Source: an uncultured Porphyromonadaceae bacterium (lineage in GTDB: Bacteria > Bacteroidota > Bacteroidia > Bacteroidales > Coprobacteraceae). From it: 64,000 nucleotides of DNA. Both the position numbers and the translations under genes were made by a program. This document shows positions 8,190-16,161 of the stretch, one piece after another. How positions within the stretch are numbered: position 1 is the first letter of the stretch; each line of letters opens with the position of its first letter. The notes under the pieces were generated by a model. The model was not told the DNA's origin. It ran no database searches and worked only from the letters and a program-made list of their open reading frames with translations. The DNA lies in contig URAV01000013.1 in the NCBI GenBank assembly GCA_900545915.1, positions 1-64,000 on the forward strand, in the 5' to 3' direction.

Positions 8190-9866
8190 TCAATGCTTTC
8201 CCGATAGATTCAAAATCTCGTCATAGCGGGATTTATTGCCCAAAATACGACAAGCCTCCTTTAAATCTTTATCGTTTTTGATCGACTCTATAATTTCGCC
8301 TTTCTGATAATAATACCGTTTCACAATCTCTATCGAAAGCAATTCGGCGATTTCATCGTGAAAAGTCTCCAAATCCCTATCCAAATCGTGATTCAAACAA
8401 GCTTCAAGCGCTTCGAACTGCTTCTGCGTGTTTTCATCGAAATATCCTTCGAATTTAGCGACCTCCTTTAAGTCGGACAATATCCGTTCACTCTGTTTGT
8501 CGTATTTGAAATCCTTCGATTTCACAAAAGCTTTGAATTCCTCGTATTCTTCGTCGGACAATTTAAAATCTTTCGGAGCCGGAATCGTATCGTGCTCGGC
8601 TGCATACCGAGTCGCATAATCGAAGAAATAGAAATCTTTCATCAAATAATAGCTGATATTCCCCCGCCTTTCCATCGAAGTTTCCACATCGGGTTTTATA
8701 CCGCCTCCGTCACGGACAATCCTACCGTGAGCGGTCTTGAACTCGTGGGTAAGGCTATCGGGAATACGGGCGATACTCCCGTCGGGATTGCGATGCGAAT
8801 AATCGATAGCTTGTATCAAACGTCCGCTGGGTATATAATAACGAGCGATCGTTACCTTCAACATACCGTTATAAGGCAAAGGCCGTGTGGATTGCACTAA
8901 TCCTTTGCCATAAGAACGCGAACCGATAATCACAGCCCTGTCGAGGTCTTGTAAAGCTCCGGCCACGATTTCCGAAGAAGATGCGGTTCCTCCGTCGATC
9001 AGCACGGCCAAAGGCATTTTCACATCGACTGGCTCCTGAGTGGTTTTATAAATCTTATCCATCTTCTTATTTCTTCCCCGGGTAGAAAGCACCTCTACCC
9101 CCTTCGGAACAAATAAATTGACAATCTGCACGGCCTGCTCCAAAATACCACCGCCATTACTGCGCAAATCGAGTACCAACGAAGTTATCCCCCGTTTTTT
9201 CAAGTCTTGTAAAGCCCGTTTCACTTCTCCGGCCGAAGTATCGGTAAAACTACTCAAATAAATATACCCCACGCTATCGCATACCACATCGTAATAAGGT
9301 ACGGCAGGCATTTGTATCTTCTTACGAGTTAACTCGAAAGAGAGCAAGTCTTTCACACCGGGACGTTCGACCGTAACTTTCAACTGCGTATTCGCAGGTC
9401 CTTTCAACCGCTCGCTCACCTTCGCACTCTTCCACCCCAACACAGTATCGTTATCGATCATCACGATTTTATCTCCGGGACGCAAACCCGCCAATTGAGC
9501 CGGCATACCCTCATACGGCTCCGAAATGTAAACGGCATTATCCCGCTCCATAATAAAAGAACCGATACCCGCATATTCTCCGGTAGTCGAAAAGAAAAAA
9601 TCGTCTTTCTCTTTCTCAGGTATATACTCGGTGTAAGGATCCAGACGCGCCAACATCGCATTTACACCGTCGCCGATAGCCTTCTCGGCATTAATCGTAT
9701 CGACATAAAACATATTCAATTCCTTAAAAAGAGAATTGAATATATCGAGGTTACGTGATATTTCGAAATTTTTCTCGTCAGATTTGCCTGCCCATATCGG
9801 ATTTATAAATCCCGAACAAAAAGATAATACCGTTACTGTCGCAAAAGTCAACCTTATATTTTTCAT
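8190..9866 (-). CDS. S41 family carboxy-terminal processing peptidase
   Basis: Exported serine protease of the CtpA/tail-specific family, acting in the periplasm on protein C-termini. The ATG at 9866 is chosen because it begins a clear signal peptide (MKNIRLTFATVTVLSFCSGF, cut near IWA) after a purine-rich GAAGTGAA. A longer frame to 9917 would overlap the upstream kinase gene. The mature part has an N-terminal helical segment with YVDTINAEKAIGDG, a PDZ domain around GLRPGDKIVMIDND, and the catalytic core with LDLRSNGGG. The serine lies in GGTASSSEIVAGAL and the lysine in SYGKGLVQ. The C-terminal 130 residues are charged and helical. It lies 28 bases downstream of the PfkB gene and is probably co-transcribed with it. 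Confidence 0.93.
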   Translation of the reverse strand: MKNIRLTFATVTVLSFCSGFINPIWAGKSDEKNFEISRNLDIFNSLFKELNMFYVDTINAEKAIGDGVNAMLARLDPYTEYIPEKEKDDFFFSTTGEYAGIGSFIMERDNAVYISEPYEGMPAQLAGLRPGDKIVMIDNDTVLGWKSAKVSERLKGPANTQLKVTVERPGVKDLLSFELTRKKIQMPAVPYYDVVCDSVGYIYLSSFTDTSAGEVKRALQDLKKRGITSLVLDLRSNGGGILEQAVQIVNLFVPKGVEVLSTRGRNKKMDKIYKTTQEPVDVKMPLAVLIDGGTASSSEIVAGALQDLDRAVIIGSRSYGKGLVQSTRPLPYNGMLKVTIARYYIPSGRLIQAIDYSHRNPDGSIARIPDSLTHEFKTAHGRIVRDGGGIKPDVETSMERRGNISYYLMKDFYFFDYATRYAAEHDTIPAPKDFKLSDEEYEEFKAFVKSKDFKYDKQSERILSDLKEVAKFEGYFDENTQKQFEALEACLNHDLDRDLETFHDEIAELLSIEIVKRYYYQKGEIIESIKNDKDLKEACRILGNKSRYDEILNLSGKH

Positions 9867-9894
9867 TTCACTTCTTTTAATTACACGAAGATAA

Positions 9895-10887
9895 CTAATG
9901 CCGAATATCTTCGGCAACCATAGAAGATACTTTTAACTTTATTTCAGTCCAAATCTCATCGCTCATCTTAGTACCGATTACTTTAATCACACGACCCGCC
10001 AATAAAGAACCGATAGCACCGCAAACTCCCAACGAGCAATTTTGAGAAAGACCGTAAAGAAACCCCGAAGCATATAAATCCCCGGCTCCCGTAGAATCTA
10101 CTCGAACCTCTGGTGTCGCAGGGACCTCGGTAATTATACCTTCACACCCTACGAAAGAACCTTGTGCTCCACATTTTACGACAGCGATCCTACAATATTG
10201 CGACAATATCTCTATCGCCTTACGGGGCTCTTCGCCTGTATAGGCCAATGCCTCTTCCTCGTTCGCAAATAGAATATCCACATAATTCTCCACCAAATCA
10301 CGGATAATCGCATAATTATCTTTTACGACATTGTAACTCGCCATATCGAAAGAAACAGACAAGCCGGCCTCTTTTGCCAATTGTACGGCTCGTAAAATCA
10401 ACGAAGCGTCTTGCACCAAATACCCTTCGATATGCAGTATATCATACCCTTCGAACATTTCGGCAGAAAGCTCCTCGGCGCACAAAGTAGCCGCTGCACC
10501 CAAGAATGTACCGAAAGTCCGCTCCCCATCGGGAGTGATCATCGTCATGGCACAACCCGAAGCCTGTTCTCCTTCGATCAATAAAGTCTGCACGCCATTG
10601 CGCTCCATATCCTCCCGGAAGAAACGTCCATAAGCATCCCGACCTATTTTCCCGATGAATCCGCTCTCTATTCCCATACGGGCTACTCCCGAAACAGCAT
10701 TAGCGGCCGACCCGCCTGATGCTAAGGTGGTTTCCAGCCCTTCGAAAACCGACATAATTCTCAAAAGCTTTTCTTCGCCTATAAGTTGCATACCGCCTTT
10801 CAGCAGCCCCATCTCATCGAAACACTCGTCGGAATGTAACCGTGCAAGTACATCTGTAAGAGCATTTCCCAATCCTACTATCCTCAT
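9895..10887 (-). CDS. PfkB-family carbohydrate/nucleoside kinase (adenosine kinase-like)
   Basis: Cytoplasmic ribokinase-fold ATP-dependent kinase of 330 residues. Visible motifs are the N-terminal GLGNALTDVLARL, the dipeptide-rich GGSAANAVSGVARMG substrate lid region, and the C-terminal PfkB signature VDSTGAGDLYASGFLYG with its catalytic aspartate. The overall pattern (GNALTDVL..., GTFLGAAATL) is that of adenosine kinase-like proteins common in Bacteroidota; the true substrate is not shown by the sequence. The ATG at 10887 is preferred over an in-frame ATG at 10935, because the promoter -7 element lies at 10905-10912, between the two. Confidence 0.9.
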   Translation of the reverse strand: MRIVGLGNALTDVLARLHSDECFDEMGLLKGGMQLIGEEKLLRIMSVFEGLETTLASGGSAANAVSGVARMGIESGFIGKIGRDAYGRFFREDMERNGVQTLLIEGEQASGCAMTMITPDGERTFGTFLGAAATLCAEELSAEMFEGYDILHIEGYLVQDASLILRAVQLAKEAGLSVSFDMASYNVVKDNYAIIRDLVENYVDILFANEEEALAYTGEEPRKAIEILSQYCRIAVVKCGAQGSFVGCEGIITEVPATPEVRVDSTGAGDLYASGFLYGLSQNCSLGVCGAIGSLLAGRVIKVIGTKMSDEIWTEIKLKVSSMVAEDIRH

Positions 10888-10904
10888 TCTGGAAATTTTT
10901 TTTG

Positions 10905-10943
10905 CAAATATATTGCATAATTGGAAATAAGCCATTACTTTTG
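10905..10943. promoter_or_regulatory. Overlapping divergent promoters for the PfkB gene and tRNA-Asn
   Basis: Minus strand: TATATTTG at 10905-10912 drives the kinase gene. Plus strand: TTG (10913-10915), 20 bases, then TACTTTTG (10936-10943) drives the tRNA-Asn pair. The two -7/-33 elements nearly touch, so the two promoters probably compete for the same polymerase. Confidence 0.75.
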
Positions 10944-10969
10944 CAACGCATTTTTAACGAATGCAATCT

Positions 10970-11043
10970 TCTTCAGTAGCTCAGTCGGTTAGAGCATCTG
11001 ACTGTTAATCAGAGGGTCGTTGGTTCAAGTCCAACCTGAAGAG
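10970..11043 (+). tRNA. tRNA-Asn(GTT), first of a tandem pair
   Basis: 74-base cloverleaf. The acceptor stem TCTTCAG pairs with CTGAAGA, the discriminator is G, the anticodon GTT lies in CTGTTAA, and the T-arm is GTTGG-TTCAAGT-CCAAC. CCA is not encoded. Confidence 0.96.
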
Positions 11044-11062
11044 CCGATTTTGATATTTTTAT

Positions 11063-11136
11063 TCTTCAGTAGCTCAGTCGGTTAGAGCATCTGACTGTTA
11101 ATCAGAGGGTCGTAGGTTCAAGTCCTACCTGAAGAG
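11063..11136 (+). tRNA. tRNA-Asn(GTT), second of a tandem pair
   Basis: Identical to the first copy except for two bases in the T-stem (GTAGG/CCTAC instead of GTTGG/CCAAC), which together swap one base pair. It lies 19 bases after the first copy, in the same transcript. Confidence 0.96.
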
Positions 11137-11144
11137 CAAAGAGG

Positions 11145-11171
11145 GCCGGTATGATATGTACCGGCTTTTTT
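11145..11171 (+). terminator. Terminator of the tRNA-Asn transcript
   Basis: GCCGGTA, 7-base loop, TACCGGC, then TTTTTTG. Confidence 0.85.
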
Positions 11172-11192
11172 TGTTTTATATATTGGCCTTTT

Positions 11193-11372
11193 TTAGAACC
11201 TGCCTAAATTTTCCAATCAGAAAATATTATCAGGATATTTTTGTGTTTTCTTCCGGTCTTTTTTCCCTTTTTCACTCGTCAGATAATCCTCTATCCTCCT
11301 CGTAAAAACAGAAAAATATCCTCGAAAGAAATTCTCAAACCTGACCTGAGCAAAATTCAAACAGGCTCTTAA
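11193..11372 (+). repeat. Interspersed inverted-terminus element, copy 1
   Basis: Near-full copy of the non-coding repeat family. The left end reads AGAACCTGCCTAAATTTT and the right end AAAATTCAAACAGGCTCT, which are inverted repeats of each other. Inside, AGGATATTTTTGTGTTTT (11232-11249) is complementary at 17 of 18 positions to 11305-11322, and the central AGATA/TATCC stem lies at 11281-11296. TTA precedes and TAA follows the ends. The remaining bases up to the next gene (to 11487) hold nothing recognised. Confidence 0.85.
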
Positions 11373-11487
11373 GGTAGTTACGAGATAGATTTTAGGTGTA
11401 AAATATTATTCTGTATGACAATATATTTGTTGGCGGTAATATGGGATTTTGTCTTTTCGTCAATAAATTTTAAATGATATGAGTTGA

Positions 11488-12882
11488 TTACTTTTTATCC
11501 AAAGGAACGTATAACCTTAAAAATATTAATCCTCTTTTCAATTCTTTCTGGAGTTTCCATTTGGTATGAATGGTATCGATAGATTCATCGTTCCAATTAT
11601 ACAAATTTGAATAGAGAATATATTTGCTTTTATCCCAATCGACAGTAGAAAATTGGCGTTTATCTTCATTTATATCTAAATCGGAAAAAGATGCACTCAA
11701 AGGAAATGATGCTGAAACATCACTGATATTTATATTATGATTTTCAAGGTATATAATCATTTCTTGTCGCATCGAGTAGAATGGCAGGTGGCAGAGAATG
11801 CTGTCCCATGATTTGGACTTTTTTTCGGAATATACCCAAAAGTTCCCACTGAACAATACTAAAAGCATGCCGATAAAAATAATCTGCATTTTTTTAGTTT
11901 TGTAAACTTGTAACAGAAGTTGGGAAGTGATCAGCGTTAATAAAATATACAATATAATAAAATACCGATTTCCGAAAGGGTTTGTTACGGGTATTGTTAC
12001 TAATGAAATAGTGAATAGTATGCTTAGATAAATAAGGCACAAGGGTGAAGAGGTGATGTAGTGAATGAAGTTTTTAATTCCCATTTTTAATATGGTGATA
12101 AATAAGAATATCCAGATGATAATTCTGCCTGAATCAAGCATTCCCATTGCTAAACTTAAAATGTTTTTAATTACTTGATTTAAACTGGCTAATTCGCGAT
12201 GTTGCATATATGCGAATCCGGGTTGATACATAAAATATCCGGTTTCTAATTTTCTGTAAAGAAACCAAATACCCATAGCGAGTAGAACCGGGATAAAAGC
12301 AGGGAAAACATAGAAAAAAGCTGCTTTAAAAGATTTTTGTCCAAATACTTTTACAATAAGCCAGTATCCTAATCCTAATCCAGCACTAACGACAAAACCT
12401 CGAATACTGATCATACCTAAACATAACGTAGATAAAGCTAACCATCCTCTCTTATTTTCTAAAAGCAGGTTTATACTCCATAAGGCGAAAAAACACATAA
12501 TAATATCGGGAGAGATGAGTATCAATTGGGTGGAAAGTGCCGGTTCTAACAAAACTAACAAGAAAATATAAGGGGTATATTTTGTATTCAACTTTTTGCA
12601 TAAACGATACACTTGCCAGATAATTCCTACTGAAAATAGTGTTATAGATAAATGGGCAACCAAAAGACTTTTTCCAAACAGAGACCATAATATGGCCAGG
12701 TATATGTGTGCTAGGGGTGGTTCCGATACAAGTTCTGGTGGGTATATGAACTGTAGAAAACCATGTTCTAGTAAATAACTTGCAGGTATAGAATAACCAG
12801 CAACGTTATCCCAAAAGAAGCAATTATCTAATGTAAAAAATTTTAATACTAAGAATATGGCGAGTACAACGTATTTGATCAT
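11488..12882 (-). CDS. ArnT/PMT-like membrane glycosyltransferase (GT39-type)
   Basis: Polytopic inner-membrane protein of 464 residues with about 10-11 hydrophobic segments and a C-terminal soluble portion. The acidic motif near the N-terminus (FFWDNVAGYSIPASYLLEHG) and SEPPLAHIYLAILWSLFGKS match the dolichyl/undecaprenyl-phosphate-sugar dependent GT39/ArnT superfamily, in which an Asp-containing first loop binds the sugar donor. Acceptor and donor are unknown. The ATG at 12882 is used because the -7 element TAACTTTG (12907-12914) overlaps the longer start at 12909. The gene stands alone, is AT-rich compared with the genes to its left, and has a family repeat at its 3' side. Confidence 0.82.
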   Translation of the reverse strand: MIKYVVLAIFLVLKFFTLDNCFFWDNVAGYSIPASYLLEHGFLQFIYPPELVSEPPLAHIYLAILWSLFGKSLLVAHLSITLFSVGIIWQVYRLCKKLNTKYTPYIFLLVLLEPALSTQLILISPDIIMCFFALWSINLLLENKRGWLALSTLCLGMISIRGFVVSAGLGLGYWLIVKVFGQKSFKAAFFYVFPAFIPVLLAMGIWFLYRKLETGYFMYQPGFAYMQHRELASLNQVIKNILSLAMGMLDSGRIIIWIFLFITILKMGIKNFIHYITSSPLCLIYLSILFTISLVTIPVTNPFGNRYFIILYILLTLITSQLLLQVYKTKKMQIIFIGMLLVLFSGNFWVYSEKKSKSWDSILCHLPFYSMRQEMIIYLENHNINISDVSASFPLSASFSDLDINEDKRQFSTVDWDKSKYILYSNLYNWNDESIDTIHTKWKLQKELKRGLIFLRLYVPLDKK

Positions 12883-12906
12883 ATTTTTTATATATTTATC
12901 AGATTG

Positions 12907-12914
12907 CAAAGTTA
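12907..12914 (-). promoter_or_regulatory. -7 element upstream of the GT39-like gene
   Basis: Minus-strand TAACTTTG matches TAnnTTTG. It overlaps the in-frame ATG at 12909 and so supports the start at 12882. No good -33 TTG is present. Confidence 0.55.
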
Positions 12915-12986
12915 ATAGATCTTTGTCAATTAAAAATATTTTAAGCTAATGGGTTTTAATGTGTGGTGGTTAGTGATATAGAAATC

Positions 12987-13013
12987 CGAGCAAAATTGAG
13001 ACAGGCTTTTGGA
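12987..13013 (+). repeat. Solo right end of the interspersed element
   Basis: CCGAGCAAAATTGAGACAGG followed by CTTTT matches the right terminus of the repeat family (CTGAGCAAAATTTAAACAGG in the full copies) without any left half nearby. Confidence 0.6.
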
Positions 13014-13061
13014 ATTTATGAAGATCAATATGCCTTATTTCTTTTAAAACTTATTATATTA

Positions 13062-13097
13062 AAAAAACGGTTTGATCTAAAATCAAACCGTTTTTTA
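13062..13097. terminator. Hairpin terminator downstream of tRNA-Gln
   Basis: AAAAAACGGTTTGAT and ATCAAACCGTTTTTT form a long perfect stem, three bases past the tRNA-Gln 3' end on the minus strand. Confidence 0.85.
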
Positions 13098-13099
13098 TG

Positions 13100-13170
13100 T
13101 TGTCTCACCAGGATTCGAACCTAGACAGGCAGAACCAAAAACTGCAGTGCTACCATTACACCATGAGACA
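13100..13170 (-). tRNA. tRNA-Gln(TTG)
   Basis: 71-base cloverleaf read on the minus strand. TGTCTCA pairs with TGAGACA, the discriminator is A, the anticodon loop is TTTTGGT with TTG, and the T-loop is GGTTCGAATCC. CCA is not encoded. Confidence 0.95.
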
Positions 13171-13203
13171 ATCCTGTGTTTTGAGTCTATCTCAAAAGCG
13201 ATG

Positions 13204-13233
13204 CAAAGATAACGTAAAGATTTTTATTGACAA
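13204..13233 (-). promoter_or_regulatory. tRNA-Gln promoter
   Basis: Minus strand TTG, exactly 19 bases, TATCTTTG; a textbook Bacteroidota promoter 34 bases before the tRNA. Confidence 0.8.
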
Positions 13234-13246
13234 AATTCTTTACTTT

Positions 13247-14539
13247 TTATTTTGCAATAATTAAGAAATAGTTCTTTTTACCTTTTTGTACCAGAATATA
13301 TTTTCCGTTCAATAGGTCTTTTTCGGATATTTCTTTGTCGAATTGGGGAAGTTTTTCTTTGTTGACAGATACTCCTCCGCCTTGAGTCGTTTTACGCATC
13401 TCTCCTTTTGAGGGGAAGACTGCAGCTTTTTCGGTCAAAAGATCAACAGCTTTGATTCCCTGTATAAGTTCGTTTTTAGAGATTTCGAACTGCGGTACAC
13501 CTTCAAATACAGCCAAAAGAGTGTCTTCATCAAGTTTTTTCAGTTGTTCCGATGTCGAATTGCCAAAAAGAATATTCGAAGCTTCTACGGCAGCTTCATA
13601 ATCTTCCAGCGAGTGTACCATTATTGTAATTTCTTTTGCCAACCGTTTTTGTACGGGACGTAAATGCGGTGCTGCATGTTGTTCTTCTATAAGAGCGTCT
13701 ATTTCTTCTTTGCTGAGCGCTGTGAATATTTTGATATAGCGTTCGGCATCAGCATCGCTTACATTCAACCAGAATTGATAAAATTTGTATGGAGATGTGT
13801 AACGTGGGTCGAGCCACACATTTCCGGATTCTGTTTTTCCGAATTTTCCTCCATCGGCTTTAGTAATTAAAGGACAAGTGAGGGCGAAGGCTTCGCCTCC
13901 GGTTGTTCGGCGAATTAATTCTGTTCCGGTAGTGATATTTCCCCATTGGTCAGAACCTCCCATTTGTAATTTGCAATTTTTTGTTTTGTACAAGTAAGTG
14001 AAGTCGTATCCTTGTACCAATTGGTATGAGAATTCTGTGAATGACAGACCGTTGCTACCTTCTCCGGCAAGACGTCTTTTTACGGAGTCTTTGCTCATCA
14101 TGTAATTGACGGTGATGTATTTTCCTACATCCCGGATAAATTCCAGAAACGAAAAATTTTTCATCCAGTCGTAATTATTGACCAACTCTGCAGCGTTGGG
14201 AGCATCCGACTCGAAATCTAAAAATTTAGAGAGTTGTTTCTTGATCGCTTCTTGATTGTGGCGTAATGTTTTTTCATCCAGTAGATTGCGTTCTTGGGAC
14301 TTCATAGAGGGATCTCCGATCATTCCGGTAGCTCCACCGACCAATGCGATAGGCTTGTGTCCGGCTCTTTGGAAATGTTTCAACATCATGACACTTACAA
14401 GGTGTCCGATGTGTAAAGAATCTGCAGTCGGGTCTATGCCTACATATGCAGTCGTCATTTCTTTCTGTAATTGTTCTTCTGTACCGGGCATTATGTCGTG
14501 AATCATGCCCCGCCATTTTAGTTCTTCTACGAAATTCAT
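13247..14539 (-). CDS. tyrS: Tyrosyl-tRNA synthetase
   Basis: Class I aminoacyl-tRNA synthetase that charges tRNA-Tyr in the cytoplasm. The 430 residues fit the bacterial TyrRS length. The HIGH motif is in DPTADSLHIGHLVS. The tyrosine pocket includes QLVQGYDFTYLYK and MGGSDQWGNITTG. The KMSKS equivalent is KFGKTES. A C-terminal S4 RNA-binding domain covers roughly the last 70 residues (GGGVSVNKEKLPQFD). A TATCTTTG element at 14596-14603 on the minus strand probably drives it separately from tatD. It is the last gene of the rnpA-yidD-tatD-tyrS string. Confidence 0.97.
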   Translation of the reverse strand: MNFVEELKWRGMIHDIMPGTEEQLQKEMTTAYVGIDPTADSLHIGHLVSVMMLKHFQRAGHKPIALVGGATGMIGDPSMKSQERNLLDEKTLRHNQEAIKKQLSKFLDFESDAPNAAELVNNYDWMKNFSFLEFIRDVGKYITVNYMMSKDSVKRRLAGEGSNGLSFTEFSYQLVQGYDFTYLYKTKNCKLQMGGSDQWGNITTGTELIRRTTGGEAFALTCPLITKADGGKFGKTESGNVWLDPRYTSPYKFYQFWLNVSDADAERYIKIFTALSKEEIDALIEEQHAAPHLRPVQKRLAKEITIMVHSLEDYEAAVEASNILFGNSTSEQLKKLDEDTLLAVFEGVPQFEISKNELIQGIKAVDLLTEKAAVFPSKGEMRKTTQGGGVSVNKEKLPQFDKEISEKDLLNGKYILVQKGKKNYFLIIAK

Positions 14540-14595
14540 TTTTTGACTATATTATGATATTATCCTAATGCGGTTTAATAATTGTTGCTTCAGGG

Positions 14596-14603
14596 CAAAG
14601 ATA
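14596..14603 (-). promoter_or_regulatory. -7 element of tyrS
   Basis: Minus-strand TATCTTTG, 57 bases upstream of the ATG; no clear -33. Confidence 0.5.
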
Positions 14604-14664
14604 CATATTAAAAACAAAAAACGGAGTGTATGGCAGAATCAAAAGTTTTATTATATATTTTTTC

Positions 14665-15351
14665 TTACCGGGATAAACCGAAAAGTTCGGAAAAGCTCGT
14701 ACCGATCGATATGATGAGCTCGTTTTCCGGAATTTGTCGTATTTCGGCAATTTGCCGGTAAATGGTTTCGATATCGGTATTATTGCTATCGTCGGTTTCG
14801 AGGAATAATCGGTTTAATGGTATTGTTTCGGCCGTTTCGAGATTGAATTTATATCCGATCGAAATTCTGAAACCATGTTGAATGAGTTCTGCCGCTAACT
14901 GAGGTTTCCCTCTGAATCCGTGAATAATCCATTCTTGACGGGCTGCGGTTTCTTTTCGAAGTTTTATCAGTTCATTGAAAGCCTTTACGCAATGGATAAT
15001 CATCGGTTTTTTGCTGCTCTCGGCAATTTCTATTTGTTGTTTAAAGATGGTTTCTTGAATATCCATCGGGGTATCTGTCAATTTATCAAGTCCGCATTCT
15101 CCGATTGCAAGAAGTTGTGGAGATTCTGCTATTCGGGATAACTGCAATGTCAGTGACATAGGGTCTGTCGAGGCTATATGCCAAGGATGTATGCCTGCAG
15201 AGAAATAGACCCCCGGGTATGTATCTGGAGAGATAAAGCGTTTTTTATAAGGTAGATTGCATATACTTAGTTTTCGATCGGTTGAAGGGGAAAGATCATG
15301 TGTATGCAGGTTGTAATAAGTCATATCATTATGTTTAAGGTACGGGATCAT
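14665..15351 (-). CDS. TatD-family metal-dependent hydrolase
   Basis: Cytoplasmic TIM-barrel amidohydrolase of the TatD DNase family, 228 residues (a short member). Metal-ligand motifs include NLHTHDLS near the start, SAGIHPWH, AIGECGLDK, MIIHCVKAFNEL and FLETDDS. The second His of the usual HxH is present as HTH. The ATG at 15351 overlaps the end of yidD by 17 bases; an internal ATG at 15324, directly before YYNLHTHD, is an equally good start that would remove the overlap. Co-transcription with rnpA and yidD is likely. DNase activity is known for some family members but is not shown here. Confidence 0.9.
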   Translation of the reverse strand: MIPYLKHNDMTYYNLHTHDLSPSTDRKLSICNLPYKKRFISPDTYPGVYFSAGIHPWHIASTDPMSLTLQLSRIAESPQLLAIGECGLDKLTDTPMDIQETIFKQQIEIAESSKKPMIIHCVKAFNELIKLRKETAARQEWIIHGFRGKPQLAAELIQHGFRISIGYKFNLETAETIPLNRLFLETDDSNNTDIETIYRQIAEIRQIPENELIISIGTSFSELFGLSR

Positions 15352-15556
15352 AACCGCTTCCTCCCCAAGGGTGACAACGGCAAATTCTTTTTATTGCCAG
15401 CCATAGGCCTTTAAATGGGCCGTGTTTGCGAATGGCTTCGATTGCGTATTCCGAGCATGTAGGAACAAACCTGCAGGTCTGAGGTTTGAGAGGAGTAATG
15501 CATGCCCGATAAAAATAGACAGGTATCAATAGCAGTAAAGATAAAATTCTTTTCAT
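15335..15556 (-). CDS. yidD: Membrane protein insertion efficiency factor YidD
   Basis: Small 73-residue protein. The N-terminus is hydrophobic/amphipathic (MKRILSLLLLIPVYFYRACI), and the three conserved cysteines of the family are visible (CRFVPTCSEYA, ICRCHPWGGSGYDPVP). YidD aids the YidC pathway at the inner membrane. The ATG overlaps the rnpA stop by four bases (ATGA), indicating translational coupling. In most bacteria it follows rnpA, as here. Confidence 0.95.
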   Translation of the reverse strand: MKRILSLLLLIPVYFYRACITPLKPQTCRFVPTCSEYAIEAIRKHGPFKGLWLAIKRICRCHPWGGSGYDPVP

Positions 15557-15978
15557 GAATCATTCGGCTTTGGGAGATTTTTTTCATAAGTTTCTTTACA
15601 TACTGTTTCTTTTAATTTCTGAAGTAGATCTTTTAGTTTTTTTTCTAATGTTTGATAATCAAGAATTTCTTTATCTAAATAAAGAATTGCCATATCCAAA
15701 GTTATTTTTTGATTCTGAAACGTATCGGTAAGAATGTGCTTATTTTTTCGATAAGCTTCTTTTATTCGTCTTCGGATAAGATTCCGTTTTACCGCTCTTT
15801 TAAATCTCTTTTTAGGGATGCTGACAAACATAGATACGGGGACACTATCTGTATCGGGAACAGGTCGATATACTATCCGGTAGGGATAGACGATGAATGA
15901 ATTTCCTGATGTAAAAAGGGCATCTATCCGTTTTTTTCCGCAAAGTCGTTCTGCCTGTGTTAGTTTGAAGTTTGCCAT
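15553..15978 (-). CDS. rnpA: Ribonuclease P protein component
   Basis: Protein subunit of RNase P, which matures tRNA 5' ends with the rnpB RNA. It has 141 residues, somewhat longer than the usual 110-130 because of a lysine-rich tail. The RNR signature is in KRAVKRNLIRRRIKEAYR, with SIPKKRFK just before. Two overlapping -7 elements lie upstream (16011-16027). rpmH, which often precedes rnpA elsewhere, is not next to it here. Confidence 0.95.
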   Translation of the reverse strand: MANFKLTQAERLCGKKRIDALFTSGNSFIVYPYRIVYRPVPDTDSVPVSMFVSIPKKRFKRAVKRNLIRRRIKEAYRKNKHILTDTFQNQKITLDMAILYLDKEILDYQTLEKKLKDLLQKLKETVCKETYEKNLPKPNDS

Positions 15979-16010
15979 TCGATACCAATTAGAAAGCGAA
16001 AAATATGGTA

Positions 16011-16027
16011 CAAAGATAGCAAAAATA
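16011..16027 (-). promoter_or_regulatory. Twin -7 elements upstream of rnpA
   Basis: Minus-strand TATTTTTG (16020-16027) and TATCTTTG (16011-16018) lie back to back, 33-49 bases before the rnpA ATG. Confidence 0.55.
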
Positions 16028-16084
16028 GCTGGATTTAATTAGTAAAGTATCGGTACGGAATTTTTGGATACAAGAATGTTCATT

Positions 16085-16120
16085 AATGGAATCTGTGCAA
16101 TATCGATATTGAATTCCATT
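16085..16120. other. Nested palindrome 3' of the LuxR gene
   Basis: AATGGAAT and ATTCCATT (outer arms) enclose the perfect 14-base palindrome CAATATCGATATTG. No T-run follows, so it is not an ordinary terminator. It lies in the 183-base gap between the LuxR gene end and rnpA. Confidence 0.55.
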
Positions 16121-16161
16121 TTGCGGAGGATATTATGATTTGTCGTGTATTTTAATCGTAT

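Noticed and set aside
11488..11500. TTATCCAAA as a DnaA box marking the origin
   Set aside because: It is a single site one base off consensus within the end of a coding gene, with no cluster around it.
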